Below are positions 34,001 through 45,734 of a stretch of 64,000 bases of DNA, piece by piece. Made by a program: the position numbers and the translations under genes. The stretch is taken from assembly GCA_964247055.1 (NCBI GenBank), contig OZ176058.1, positions 4,712,001 through 4,776,000 of the forward strand, written 5' to 3'. This stretch comes from Paragordius varius (lineage: Eukaryota; Nematomorpha). The notes under the pieces are model-generated. The model was given only the letters and a program-made list of their open reading frames with translations, had not been told where the DNA came from and searched no databases. Each line of letters opens with the position of its first letter. Position 1 is the first letter of the stretch.

Positions 34001-37000
34001 TTGGTATTTTATATTTAATCGTTAAACTAAAAAAACAGGAATAAAAAAATTCAAATATTTTAAAAATATATTTTAAAAAGTTTATATAATTAATTTTTTT
34101 TCTAAAAATATATATTTCTTTCAAGTTTAAAACTGTTTTTTTTAAGAAAATATTGCTATTTTAGTTTTTACACCGTACAAGAATAATTTCAGAATCTAAA
34201 AAATATATATTTTAAAAAGTTTTAAAAATTTATTTTTTTGTCCTAAAACATAAAAAAAAGTTTAAAAAATTAATTTTTTGTCAAAAAACATTTTTCACTA
34301 TTTTGTGTTTAAAACTGTTTTTTTAGAAATATATTGCTATTTTATTTCTTTACAAGAATAATTTCAGGATATAAAATATATATTTTTTAAAATAAAAAGT
34401 TTAAAAAATTATTTATTTGTCTAAAAACACATATTTCATTATTTTGTGTTTAAAACTGTTTTTTTGAGAAAATATTGCTAATTTATTTTTTCACCGTACA
34501 AAATAATTGTTTTAGAGTAAAATAAAAACTCAAATAGCTCTTTAGGATCTAAAAATTAATATTATATATTAAAAAGTAAGATTATTTTTTTGTTCTAAAA
34601 CATATATTTTAAAAGTTTAAGAAATTATTTTTTGTCTAAAAAAGATACTTCGTTTTTAAAACTGTTTTTTGGGGGGGAAATATTGCTATTTTAGTTTTTA
34701 CACCGTAAAAGAATACTTTCAGGATCTAAAATATATAATTTAAAAAAATTAAAAAATAATTTTTTGTCTAAAAAATTATTTTTTAAAAAGTTTAAGAGAT
34801 TAATTTTTGTTAACATATTTCATTATTTTGTGTTAAAAACTGTTTTTTTTTGAAAAAATCTTTATTATATTTAACTGTTAAACTAAAAAACAGTAATAAA
34901 AACTCAAATATTCTAAAAACATATATTTTAAAAAATTTAAAAATTATTTTTTTATCTAAAAACATTTTTCATTTTGTGTTTAAAACTGTTTTTTTAAGAA
35001 AACATTGCTATTTTGTTTTTTTACACCATACAAAAATAATTTAAGGATCTAAAATATATATATTTTAAAAAGTTTAAGAAATTATTTTTTTATCTAAAAA
35101 TATATATTTTAAAAAGTTTAATAAATTAATTATTTTTTGTAAAACATATTTCTTTCTAGTTTAATCTTTTTTTATCTAAAAATATATAATTTAAAAAGTT
35201 TTAAACTGTTTTAAAATCTTTATTATATTTAACCGTTAAAAAACAGGAATAAAAAAACTCAAATGTACAAATAAATCTTATAAATATACTCTTTCGAGTT
35301 TAAAAAAATTATTTTTTTGTCTAAAAATATATGTTTTAAAAGTTTAAAACTATTTTTTGTCTAAAAATCTTTATTATATTTACCGTTACACTAAAAAACA
35401 GGAATAACATTTTACAACAAAAATAAAAATTCAAATTTTCTGCAAAAAATCAATCTTATATATATATAATTTTAAAAAAAGTTAAAATATTATTTTTTTG
35501 TCTAAAAACATATTTCTTTATAGTTTAAAACTGTTTTTTTTTAATTTTTTTTATTATAACCGTTAAACTAAAAAACAGAAATAAGCAAAAATAAAAACTC
35601 AAATATTCTACAAAAAATATTCAATCTTATATATATATTTTATAAAGTTTAAAAAATTATTTTTTTGTCTAAAAACACATTTCTTTCATGTTTAAAACTG
35701 TTATTTTTGTGAAAATATTGCAATTTTATTTTTTACACCGTACAAGAATAATTGTTATACAGTAAAAATAAAAACTTAAATAGCTCAAGTCATTTATATC
35801 TAAAACAAGATTAATTTTAAATTAGGTTTATAAATTATTTTCTTTGTTGAAAAAATTTAATTAATTTGTGCAAGAACATTTAAATTGGATAATAAAAAGC
35901 TCTAGAAAATCGATTTAATAGCTTATATACATATATTTATACCATTTGCACTTCAAGAGTGCCCTTAAACATTTCAAGTTGGTTCTTAAAATTTTAAATT
36001 TTGTAACCATAATTTTTGCATTTATTTTCTTATTTTATTATTTATTAACCTAATTTTTTTATTTATTACAAATTTATTTTAAAAATAAAATTTTTTTTAT
36101 AGAAAAACCACTTTTTTCCAATATTTTTTTTCCATAAAAAATTATTAACTTTTAAATGTTTTTAATAAAAAATTGTAAATAATAACCCGGCAACTTATAT
36201 ATTTTTAATTACGCGTTCAAATCTTATAAATATCAAAAATAAATTGAAAAAATTAATAAAGATTACGGTTTCTGAATGATTAAAAGTTAATATTGATTTA
36301 AAATTTATGTTAAATAATATAAAATAGGTTAAAACTAATAAAATAAATGAATGATATACGATGATTTGATTGATAAAAGTTAAAATTAAAACAAAACAAA
36401 AATGTTAAAGGACCAACTTGAAGTGTTTAAGAAACAACTTGAAGTGTTTAAGGACTACACTTTTGAAGTGAAAATGGTATATACAGTTAAAATAAAATCC
36501 AATTATAGTCTTCAAAATCTTTTTAAAACATATTTAATTTACCAAAAAAATTTATCCTAAAAATAAAAAAGTTTAAAACTTGAGTGTTGCTTTAATGTAT
36601 AATCTAAACTAAAAGATAAGTTATTTTTTCTTAAAAAAACAACCCTATACTTTTTAAACTTTAATTTCTTTTAAAAACTAAATTAATGATTGAGATTTTA
36701 AAATATCAAATAGACATGTAAATTTAATATAACATAAATCAATTATATATTTTGCGATTGTAATTAAATAGTTAATATAAAAAATACAGTTTAAATATGG
36801 TCTGTAGTTTATTATTGTCTGTATAATTTAATTTTAATTCTACTACTTTTTATTAAATATATTTTACAGTAAAAATTGAATTTATACTATGGACAAAACG
36901 TAAAAATATAAAGATAAAAATTTTTTTTAAGAGACAACCATATACTTTTTAAACCTTAAAATTTTCTATATTAGTTAAGTGAATAGATTGTGTTAGTATT

Positions 37001-37835
37001 ATATATATCTATTTCACACTTTGCTATTTTAAACAATAAGTTATATTTGAAAAATCAAGAATTAAAAAGTATGGTTTTTGCTTTTAAAATAAAAATATTT
37101 GTCTTTATATTTTTACATTTTAAATATCAGTTTTTACAGTAAAACTAATATCTTTTTTTAGTAGTTAGTTTTTAAGAATACAGATATGTGATAGCTTAGA
37201 ATATGTAAACAGTATAAAATTTAAATTTATAAAAACGTTAAAACAAATATAGTTTTACAGCAAAACGTATAAAAATTATACGGACAAAAACGTAAAAAAT
37301 TCAAATTAACAAATATTTTTTTGCATAATTATCATTAAACCATAATATTTTCACCAAATTATGTTAATTGTAATTTTGCTTTATTTGTTGAACTTAACCA
37401 TTTACATTTCTAAATTCAAAAATTTTTTGGCTTTTATATTTTGTACTTTTTTAAATTTTACAGTACATTAAAAAAGGGGGTGCTTTAGTGTATAATCATT
37501 GAGATTAAAAGCAATTTTATAAAAATTGACTGGATAAATTGAATTAAACTACATTTACTCCTCAGTATCTTATTTACAAACAAACCGTTTTTTTAAATGG
37601 GTGTAATACATAATCTTATATTTTCTAAAAAAAGCTTTGAACCTCTCAAATACTCTGTTGCACCATCCAACACTAAATTAAGCAATGGATCGAATCCTTT
37701 TAGTATTCCGGCCACTTCGCGACCACCAATAAATTTAATTCTAACAGCTTTGTCCATATATTTTTGCATATTAATAACGGTTTCTCGTTTTTTATGTTCA
37801 TTAGCAGTGTTTGCTTTAACATTATTTGAAGTTTG
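30948..37835 (-). CDS. LSM7: LSM7, Sm-like U6 snRNA-associated / mRNA decay protein; two exons, 5' exon not found
   Basis: The exons 37835-37643 and 31087-30948 on the minus strand are separated by a 6.5 kb intron; phase 1 joins to Asp. The 110 visible residues follow LSM7 closely: MQKYMDKAVRIKFIGGREV, then AGILKGFDPLLNLVLDGATE (Sm1 motif), then DPED, LGLVVCRGNAVSLVCPVEG (Sm2 motif) and ISNPF near the end. LSM7 belongs to the LSM1-7 ring in cytoplasmic mRNA decay and the LSM2-8 ring on U6 snRNA in the nucleus. The first exon seen starts in phase 0 after TTTCCAG, so the start codon lies further right in an exon I could not identify. The C-terminus is a few residues longer than the human protein. 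Both edges of the last exon are duplicated in the neighbouring arrays. Confidence 0.9.
31100..35790 (-). repeat. Array B: intron tandem repeats carrying the 5' edge of the LSM7 last exon
   Basis: Most of the LSM7 intron is an AT-rich tandem array with units near 150-200 bases. Typical words are TTTTTACACCGTACAAGAAT, then AATTTCAGGATCTAAAA, ATATATTTTAAAAAGTTTAA, TTTGTCTAAAAACATATTTC and TTTAAAACTGTTTTTTT. The word AGGATCTAAAA is the reverse of the real acceptor TTTTAGATCC and recurs at least ten times. At about 32627-32659 the match extends over some 34 bases and includes 20 exon bases (CTCAAATGGGATAAATCTTC). Between 31400 and 35600 a second unit type has AACCGTTAAACTAAAAAACA. Confidence 0.8.
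35941..36478. mobile_element. Pal-H palindromic MITE-like element
   Basis: The left arm ACCATTTGCACTTCAAGAGT is followed by TTTCAAGTTGG. The right arm has GACCAACTTGAAGTGTTTAA, which appears again as an inner repeat, and ends TTGAAGTGAAAATGGT. It is flanked by TATA on both sides and has no ORF. It shares the ACCATTT end with Pal-C but has different arms. It lies in the LSM7 intron. Confidence 0.75.
36479..37642. other. LSM7 intron, part next to the first visible exon
   Basis: AT-rich; it holds one Pal-A copy (36867-37138) and left-end words of another at about 37258-37300. No array here. Confidence 0.65.
36867..37138. mobile_element. Pal-A MITE
   Basis: It starts CAGTAAAAATTGAATTTATA after TA and ends with AAATATCAGTTTTTACAG. 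Both arms carry the family words. Confidence 0.7.
37643..37835 (-). CDS. LSM7: LSM7 exon with the Sm1 motif
   Basis: A 193-base exon encoding 64 residues: an Asn/Lys-rich lead (QTSNNVKANTANEHKKRETV), then KYMDKAVRIKFIGG and the Sm1 core. The acceptor is TTTCCAG and the donor TTGAGAG/GTTCAA, phase 1. A plus-strand frame over the same bases (37597-37983) is a shadow. Confidence 0.9.
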
Positions 37836-37961
37836 CTGGAAATATATAAATTTAAAAATTTACCATGTGAGCCATGATATGAGTGAATACGTAAATTATG
37901 ATAAAGTATTTAAATTGGGCAAAAATAATTATAAGTATCAAATTTTTAAAATATTTTTTTA

Positions 37962-39480
37962 TAATTCGCTATATTATCAATGAACTATAACACTGCGATC
38001 AAAATCGGGAAGATAAAAAATAACCATATGAAATATATATATTCTGGTATTTAAATGTATCAGGTTTATCATTGTGCTTTTGCTTTTGACCCTTACGAAT
38101 TTTCTAAAAAAAGTTATTTATATTCGTGATAATTGCATATCAGAAACAATTAAAATTCGCGTACATCTTTTTATCATTTAAATAACATATTCATAGTCCT
38201 TCGATTCAAATAGGGTAGTTGGGTATCCCATGCTTGTGTTAAATTAGATATTTTAAAAAATAATAACCGAATTAAACCATGGCAAAGATATGCGTTTATA
38301 TAACATTAATGAACCGAAAAAACTCATTCAAAAATACGGTAAAACCTCAAGGTAATTTTATCAACATGACATGTGTGTAAATTTCAAAATAATACAAAAT
38401 AAACTACTTTTTCTGTTTCTATGAATCTTAGTTGTGATTTAAAGCTTTAAAATTAACACTTCGACTCAAATTGGGGTATCTAAATACCCCAGACTAAATT
38501 TGAGTTAGGATATTAAAAAACTACTGAAGGAAACGGTCCCAATTTAAATTTATGCTTCTATCCTAATCAAAATTATATAAATTGACAAAATTTCTAATTA
38601 AATTTTGAAAACAAAGTATGTCATACTACCTCGACGCCATTTTTATTTTGCAAAATTTTTGCATATCGGCTTCATATTTTAAGGGTAAAATTAAACAAAA
38701 ATTTTTATTTAATTACATCTAACATTGATAGAAATAGAAAAAGCGGTTTATTTTGTATTATTTAATTTTACCATTTCACACATGTCACGTGACGAAATTA
38801 TTACCTATCGGTTTTAGCTTAAAATAAGTAATATCAAGTATTTTTGAATAACTTTTTTTTATATTTCCGTTTATTAATGTTATGAAACGCTAAATTTTGC
38901 CATGGTTACGATATCTTCCATACTTTTTAAAGTATTTGATGTTAAACAGGCCTGGGGTATCCAAACCCCAATTTGAATCGACGGACTAAAATTAATGTGT
39001 TGTATCCAGGTGTTAAAAGAATTTTTTATATATTTTGAATATTATCAATGCACTATAACATGCGTTCAAAATCGGGAACTAGAAAACATCAGATGAAATA
39101 TATATATTCTGGCAGTAAAGTGTATCAGGTTTACCATTGTATGCTTTTGACCCTTATGATGTTCTAATAAAGTTATCTACATTCGTGACTCCATATCAGA
39201 AACAAGTAAGATTTGCGAACATTTTTTTATCATTTAAATAATAATATTCATAGGCCTTCGATTCAAATTGGGGTAGTTGGATACCCCATGCTTGTGTTAA
39301 ATCTGGAACTTGGCAACAAATTGCCTTATAACATTAAACCGAAATCTAAAAGTCATTCAAAAATACTTGATATAACTTATTTTAAGGTAAAACCTCAAGG
39401 TAAAAATTTTGTCTACATATGGGCATTAGCTAAACAAAATAATACAAATAAACTACTTTTCTGTTTCTATCTATGTTAGA
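37962..39480. repeat. Direct duplication of about 0.45 kb flanking Pal-J
   Basis: The blocks at 37962-38400 and 39046-39480 match in the same orientation: CAAAATCGGGAA, GAAATATATATATTCTGG, TGTATCAGGTTTA, CATATCAGAAACAA, then the CTTCGATTCAAAT end of Pal-J and CCATGCTTGTGTTAAAT. The second block lacks the right half of Pal-J. Confidence 0.65.
38197..38985. mobile_element. Pal-J, inverted-repeat element of about 0.8 kb
   Basis: The ends are TAGTCCTTCGATTCAAAT and ATTTGAATCGACGGACTA. The arms also share GGGTATCC, AACCATGGCAA, and the TTTCTGTTTCTATGA / AGAAATAGAAAAAGC pair. A smaller palindrome (TTCGACTCAAATTGGGGTAT, then CTAAATACCCC) lies in the middle at about 38459. No transposase is seen. 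Confidence 0.65.
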
Positions 39481-40195
39481 TGTGATTTAAATAGAAATTA
39501 GCTTTAATTTTAGCTTTAAAATTAAATACTAACGATATTTTGCGAAAATGTTGCAAAATAAATATGGCTTCGAAGTAGTTTGATATGTAACCTTTTTTTT
39601 CAAGATATTTTGCTAGATAAAAAAATTTTGTAGAATATCATTCTACTAAAGCATGGTGAAATCGGTGTAAATATATTTATGATTCGATTTTGCTGAACAT
39701 TTCTATCACATCAGATTTTTGATTTTAAAATGTCATTTATTTGTAAACACAACTTATAAAAACATAAATCTGTAGACAATCCAACATCTCAGGTATTCAG
39801 CATCTTCAAATATAAAAGGATGTTAAGCGTTTCCACCAAGATACAATAAAACTCGCTTTATCAAAGCATGCTAGAATAAAAATTTCACGCCAAATATAAA
39901 TTTTTGGGAAAAAAGTTTTTCAATGTAAATATCTAGCTTATTCTTAATAAATTTTATCACGATATCCTGGCATTTTTGCTAACATGGGACTACCTTTTTC
40001 AAGCAATCCACAAATTTTGAGGCTTTCAATTTTAAATTATTGAAAATGTTCCACTTTTTATATATCGATTTGATATTATATTTAACTGATGTCGTATGAA
40101 GCATTTAAATTTTAATCAAACATAATGTGCTCTATTTTGCGTAAAATCCAAGCAAATAACGAAAAGTGTTAATACAACATTTAAATTTAGTTATA
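39481..40195. other. Intergenic or LSM7 5' intron
   Basis: Slightly less AT-rich sequence with no gene I can support. Fragments of the Pal-J centre recur in inverted form (about 39535-39590 against 38600-38660). Confidence 0.5.
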
Positions 40196-40386
40196 AAAAA
40201 TTCAAATTCACCCTAAAAATAAATTTTGTATTTTCGAGAATGGCATAGTTGATAATTTTTTCAATATTTTAAATTCCTTTCTTAAAAATATATAAAAATA
40301 TGAACAATTTATAATATTAGAAAACACTTAATTTAATTTAGGGTGAATTTGAATTTTTTAAAAATGAATTCGAACTGTAAATGGTA
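40196..40386. mobile_element. Pal-C MITE, partial
   Basis: The left arm begins inside the element (AATTCAAATTCACCCTAAAA). The right arm TTAGGGTGAATTTGAATTTT ends GAACTGTAAATGGT. Confidence 0.65.
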
Positions 40387-40739
40387 TATATATTTTATAT
40401 CCCTAGTAAGGCCCATTGATAACATTTTTCATCATAACATATTTTTTGAGGATATGTTTTCGTGAACTTTATTATGCTAAATAAAAATTATTCCTGAAAG
40501 CTAACTTATTCCAAAAATCATTTTTAGATGTGAAGATATAACTACAAAAACATTAATATGAGTTAGTTTTCTAGAAGTCACGCAAAAATCCCCATATACA
40601 ATTTTTGTAAATAACAAAAGAATTAATAAAAATTATTTTTGAAACAATATCGACCAGTATTCCAAATTAAAAAGTAAAACTTTTTGCTAATTTTTAACTA
40701 GCTCAGTAAAATGTGCCATTTCATAAAAGTAGCATGGCT

Positions 40740-40981
40740 TTCAAGAAACAATTTTTTTAAAAAAATACAATCATACTTTTAATCCTGTTTTTTTTGAAAA
40801 ATAACTCATTGTTTTAAATTACAAAGTATAGAATAGAAAGTAAATTAGTAATGGAATGTGTTTTACGATTGTAATTTAATGATTATAGGATAAATTATAG
40901 GTTAAAAAGTATGGTTGTCTTTTGAAAAAGAATTGTCTTTATATTTTGACATTTTGTCCGTATAATTTCAATTTTTACTGT
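40740..40981. mobile_element. Pal-A MITE, left end missing
   Basis: The right arm is complete (AAAAAGTATGGTTGTCTTTT, then CCGTATAATTTCAATTTTTA, CTG) before TA. The left arm begins inside the element. Confidence 0.7.
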
Positions 40982-40984
40982 ATA

Positions 40985-43180
40985 ATGGCTCTAATTTTTT
41001 GTGGAAAAACTTTTTTGTATGAACCACTAACTAAATTACACAAATTATTTATCTAAATTTTATAACACTGTAATTTGAATTATTAAAACCATTAATTATT
41101 TGTTAGTTTCTGATTTTATTATTTAATAAAAAATTATTTTTTTGAATTTTAGCAATATTTAAATATAAAAAATAGATTATCTGGTTTTATGTCACTTAGA
41201 TTACTTTTGATTGTTAAAATGTAATCTAATTATAATTTATTTTTCCAAATTATATTATATTTATTAAATTATTAAAATTAATGATTGATTATTTTACTAT
41301 TCCACTCTATTCAAGTGTGATTTATCATAGTGATTTATTAAAATAAATACAAAATTCTGTTCTATGATCTTATATGCATTTTAATAAAATTCTAAATTCT
41401 AACTCAATTATCCCCACATTTTGCAATTGATTATAAAATTTATATTAATATTACAATATAATATGAAAACATGGTACATATCGATGAATTTTATCATCAT
41501 GGAATGATGTTATGATACTAATAAAGTAATATTTTTCAGTTAAACATGTCAAACAAACTATAAATAGCTGCCTACCTCGGTAAACTAATTTTAGTTTTGT
41601 GGCTTTAAAAGTCATACTTTATCATATAAGTATTTTAGATAATATATTTAAAATTAAAACTACTCACACAAAGCTTAAAAAGTGAAATGTGAATATTTTT
41701 TTGAAGGTTACCACTTTTTCATAAAAATTTATAATTTTTAAAAAATAATTGTAACTCAGAAGTATCCTCAAGACTTATATATATATATATTCTGATAGAT
41801 ATATTATTCAAATTGTGAGAATTACGCATTGTATTTATGAAATTTTATTAATAGATATATTATTCTTTTTGAGTTTAAGCCTTACGGAGTCATTTAAGAA
41901 AATATTTACATCAAAGTACAATACTAAACATCAAAAAATAATTTAGCTATCTGAACTTTGCTGTACACCCAAGTTTTAAAGCAGTTATTCCTAACCTTTT
42001 TTTGTTCAAGCACCACCCCACCAAATTAAAAATAAAAATCTTACGGCCCCTCTCATGTAATCCAAGATAAAAATGTAAAATATATTATAATATAATATGA
42101 ATCCCAATCAATGATATCCTTATATCTGCATATTTTGTAGTATTTCTTCCATATCGGTGACAAATTTTGGTATTTCGCATCTAGTCTTTCTGGTTAAATT
42201 TTAATTGAGTTTTCCAAAATTATCGAGCCCCCTAGTTTGTGAAACCCTTAAAATATTTGAGGCATTTGAGATATACTATAAAAAAATAAAAATTATTTTT
42301 TTTAACTTTTATGCTGATATTTTTCACTAATGATATATATCAAACTGTAATTTGTTATTATTATATCAATTAAATTTGTATTACTGTAAGCTTTGATATT
42401 TAATTGCTTATTATTTTAAAAACTTACCTCAGTCATTATTGCAAGGCAATTTATTGAGAGTCGGAATGCATTGTAAATTATAATAATAAATATATCGAGA
42501 TTTTTGGTTTTAAATGATGGTATTATATATAAAACATAATTATTATGTGTTAAAAACCAAAAGATATAGGATTGTTGCTTTATATTAAAAATGGTTATAT
42601 GATTTATATAGCCCCAGTTTAAATTAAAACTAAATTAAAAAACTGTTAGACATGGTTTGTGGATTTTACCATTTTAGATTTTCTACCGTTGATATATACA
42701 TATTTTAGCATTATAATATATCCTTTTGTTTGGGTTTATAAATAAAGAGTTTACGGATTAAAAGTTTTTTGGTGTGTTACCATTAAAAAATAAATATATG
42801 CATTTTAATTTTGTTATTATATATTTATTTGATACGTGTTAGTGTTTTAGCTATTAAAGTATATAATCCAACAATCAACAATCATTTGGAAAGTAAAAGA
42901 ACAAAATTAATTAGTATGTTTGAAAAATTCTAAATGTACTAGGTAGTATTTTGACAGGAGGGTACATTGAAATGAACTCATATTTAGAATACCCAGTTCC
43001 ATTTTTATTTTTAACCTATGTTATATAATACAGTACTTTTTAATATAGCCCATCAAATATTATGAACTTTTTTATTTTATTAATTAATTATTTTGTTCTT
43101 TTACACTTGTACCCATAATCTAAATCATTTTTTTTCAATTTAATAATTTCAAAATATATTTAATTATATTTTTATGACTA
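40985..43180. other. AT-rich intergenic stretch
   Basis: No gene or array seen. It contains one faint hAT-like relic (41987-42245) and short TA runs. Confidence 0.5.
41987..42245. mobile_element. hAT-like non-autonomous relic (possible)
   Basis: It begins AGTTATTCCTAACCTTTTTT, then CACCACCCCACC, and ends CGAGCCCCCTAGTTTGTGAA. This resembles worn hAT termini (CAGTGGTTCCCAACC type) with the GCCCC inner word. The target duplication is not seen. Confidence 0.4.
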
Positions 43181-43186
43181 TTATTG

Positions 43187-43285
43187 ATGGATTACACATT
43201 CTCGCTGTCATCACCATCTTCATCTCTACGTTCAGGTACCAACCAAGAAGCTACAATTGATAAAAGAAAACGTTACCAGATTTAG
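43187..43285 (+). other. Short open stretch, possible small exon
   Basis: ATG-initiated and open for 32 codons (start MDYTFSLSSPSSSLRSGTNQ), ending KRKRYQI and TAG at the sequence TTTAG/GTATAA. It is richer in C than its surroundings and Ser-rich. No family is recognised, and it may be chance. Confidence 0.25.
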
Positions 43286-43315
43286 GTATAATAAATGTAA
43301 TATTAATTTAAGACA

Positions 43316-44690
43316 ATAAAATTTACTGTAAGGTTTGATATAATTCCAATATATTTTGCTAAAAACATGTTTGTCTTTTAGTTTTTGCGTTTTGTCCCGC
43401 TTCACATGCATTAATTTTTACTATATATATTTGTTAGTAGTTGTAAACCTCCCCGAGCAACCTTCATCAACCATACCTTTCAACTTTATTTTAAGTTAGC
43501 CCTGATTCAATCAGAGATAATCGCCAGTCACCGATTGAAAAATACTAAAAAGTCTGATCAACAAAAGTTTAACAAATGTTCTTTCTCTCATAGACGAAAA
43601 GAAATCCAACACTCATCAAGAATCAAAAACCGCCACATATTTTCTCCCACTCCACTCTAGTCCCCAAAGAAAAAACAATCACTGGTTCCCTTAAAGATGA
43701 AAAGAAATTTGCCATCCAAGTATAATATCCATATCATTCCAATTAATCACATGGAAGCCAATGCATTAGTTGCCTCGAATCGAACATAGGATCGATTATT
43801 TTTGTCTCTTACTATTGGTTTCAGGATGTCATTCACTTTTTGTGTGGGTTGAGAACGTAACTGATTTTAAATTACTTGGCACAACGCATGACATTGCGCC
43901 CAGGGAAGCCTTTAATAAACTTTCGCGCAAATTAGGACTAAATTATGATTTAAGATTTAATTTATATAGCGGTGACCTAAGTATTGAAATACTATCCCAA
44001 GAGTGTATTAAATTTATTAGTCCAAATGTTTTGCCCACGTTAGCGTCCCTTTACATCCTCATTCCTCGTGTGATTTTTCGTTTAATGGAATGCTTTTTAC
44101 ATTTCGTTCTCTTTCCAATCTCTATTGCTCTAAAATCTTTCTACTAAATGATGAATCAAATGTTGAAGAAACGAAAAATATTTTACCAAATGCCGATGCT
44201 AAACATATACAAAATTTGCAAACTTACCCTATCAATTATCCTCTCTTCCGGTATAAATGGATTGAATCAAGATTTAATACATGGGAAACAGGAATCGGTG
44301 TTGAATTTCTTTACGTTATTCAGAGAAAACCAGTAATTGTTTTTTCTTTGGGACTTAGAGTGGGGGGAAACGATGTGGCGGTTTTTGATTCGTGATTGGT
44401 GTTGGATTTCTTTTTCGTTTTTAAGAAAACATTTGTGGAACTTTTGTTGGTCAAACTTTTTAGTTTTCTTGAAAGAGAAAACGCTTTTTCATCGGTGACT
44501 GGCGGTTATCTCTGATTGAATCGGGGCTATCCTTAAAATAAAGTTGTGAAGATATGGATGATAAAGGTTGCTTTACTAAAAAATATATATACTAAAAATT
44601 AACATGTGAAGCGGGACAAATGCAAAAACTAAAAAACAAACATATTTTTGGCATATATATATTCCAATAATATCAAATCTTAGAGTTAAT
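43316..44690. mobile_element. Foldback element with about 390 bp inverted ends, copy 1
   Basis: The left end runs from GTAAGGTTTGATATAATTCC through GATTCAATCAGAGATAATCG to AAAGAAAAAACAATCACTGG. The right end is its complement (CCAGTAATTGTTTTTTCTTT ... GATTGAATCGGGGC ... ATATCAAATCTTAGAG). The 0.6 kb centre carries plus-strand open fragments (43770-44147 and 44090-44395) with words such as ENVTDFKLLGTTHDIAPREA and LGLNYDLRFNLYSG. I do not recognise the family. A second copy lies inverted at 45735-46750. The element looks decayed and non-autonomous. Confidence 0.65.
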
Positions 44691-45734
44691 TTTGGTTTTA
44701 AATTATTATTACATTTAGAAAACCTAGATATGGTTCCTTATAGTTGTCATCAAACGGGTTTGTTGAGTATACTTAATTTTCAGATTCTAGAAATAGTAAG
44801 AAATAATTAAAAATTTTAAATAAAATTAAAAATAACGTTTTTGTTGAAAAGGTGTGATTCAAGTGATGAAAATAATATACCTGAAGAGTCAGTGTTATTT
44901 TGCTGGTTTTGGAGATTGGTTGAACTATATAAAATATTGAAACTTAAAACATTCTTAATTGGTAAATAAAATTTAGCCTGTAATAGATTTTTATAAAATG
45001 AAGAACACATTTAGATAAATATCTAACAGAATAAATACGCATACAGTACACTATACTAAATTTATTGTTGTCTAAATATTTAAAACAAAATCCATCCTTA
45101 TCAGTTGAATTTAGGAAACTAATCAAAACATACGCTATTCAATACGAAACCCAAAAAACATATCTATGCTCGAACTTCAATACAATCAAAACGACTTTAT
45201 TAAGGAAGAATCATTGGAAATGAAAAATGAAACATTTTATAAATTTGTTTTTAAACCCGAAAGAAGCGATAAACACTTTTGAAATGACTTCATAATTTTA
45301 AGGATTATGACTGTCGAGATACATGAAGAAAACTCAGGGTAAGAATTTATTTATTTAATATTTAGACAACAATTGATTTAGTCTACAATATGTGTATTTA
45401 TTATGTTATTTATTCTTTCATATATGCGATCTTATTTTTTTAAAAAATCTATATTTATTTGGCTTAATTATATTTAATTATTAAAAACGTTTTAAGTTTA
45501 CATAATATTATATAGTTCAATCGATCGTAAAAACCAACAAAATAACCCTGACGACTCTTTAAATATATTATTTTCATCACTTATATCACACCTTTTCAAC
45601 AACAATGTTATGTTTAATTTTATTTAAAATATTTAATTAACATTCCAAGAATTCGAAAATGAAATATACTCAAAAAACCCGTTTGATGACAACTATAAGG
45701 AACTAGAACTAGGTTTTATAAATTTAATATTTTA
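44691..45734. repeat. Inner part of the large palindrome
   Basis: 44691-44940 and 45505-45734 are inverted to each other (CCTTATAGTTGTCATCAAAC against GTTTGATGACAACTATAAGG; AAAAGGTGTGATTCAAGTGA against its partner). The roughly 565-base spacer 44941-45504 is unpaired and has no recognised gene. The duplicated segment is therefore larger than the foldback element itself. Confidence 0.7.

Noticed and set aside
31100-35790. Regularly spaced repeats that could suggest a CRISPR-like array
   Set aside because: Units are AT-rich, variable in length and abut without unique spacers; the setting is a eukaryotic intron.
37597-37983. Plus-strand open frame of 128 codons
   Set aside because: It is the shadow of the minus-strand LSM7 exon 37835-37643, which has clear Sm1 homology and splice sites.
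39980-40080. Slightly GC-richer segment resembling coding DNA on the minus strand
   Set aside because: No frame stays open for more than a few dozen codons and no family is recognised.
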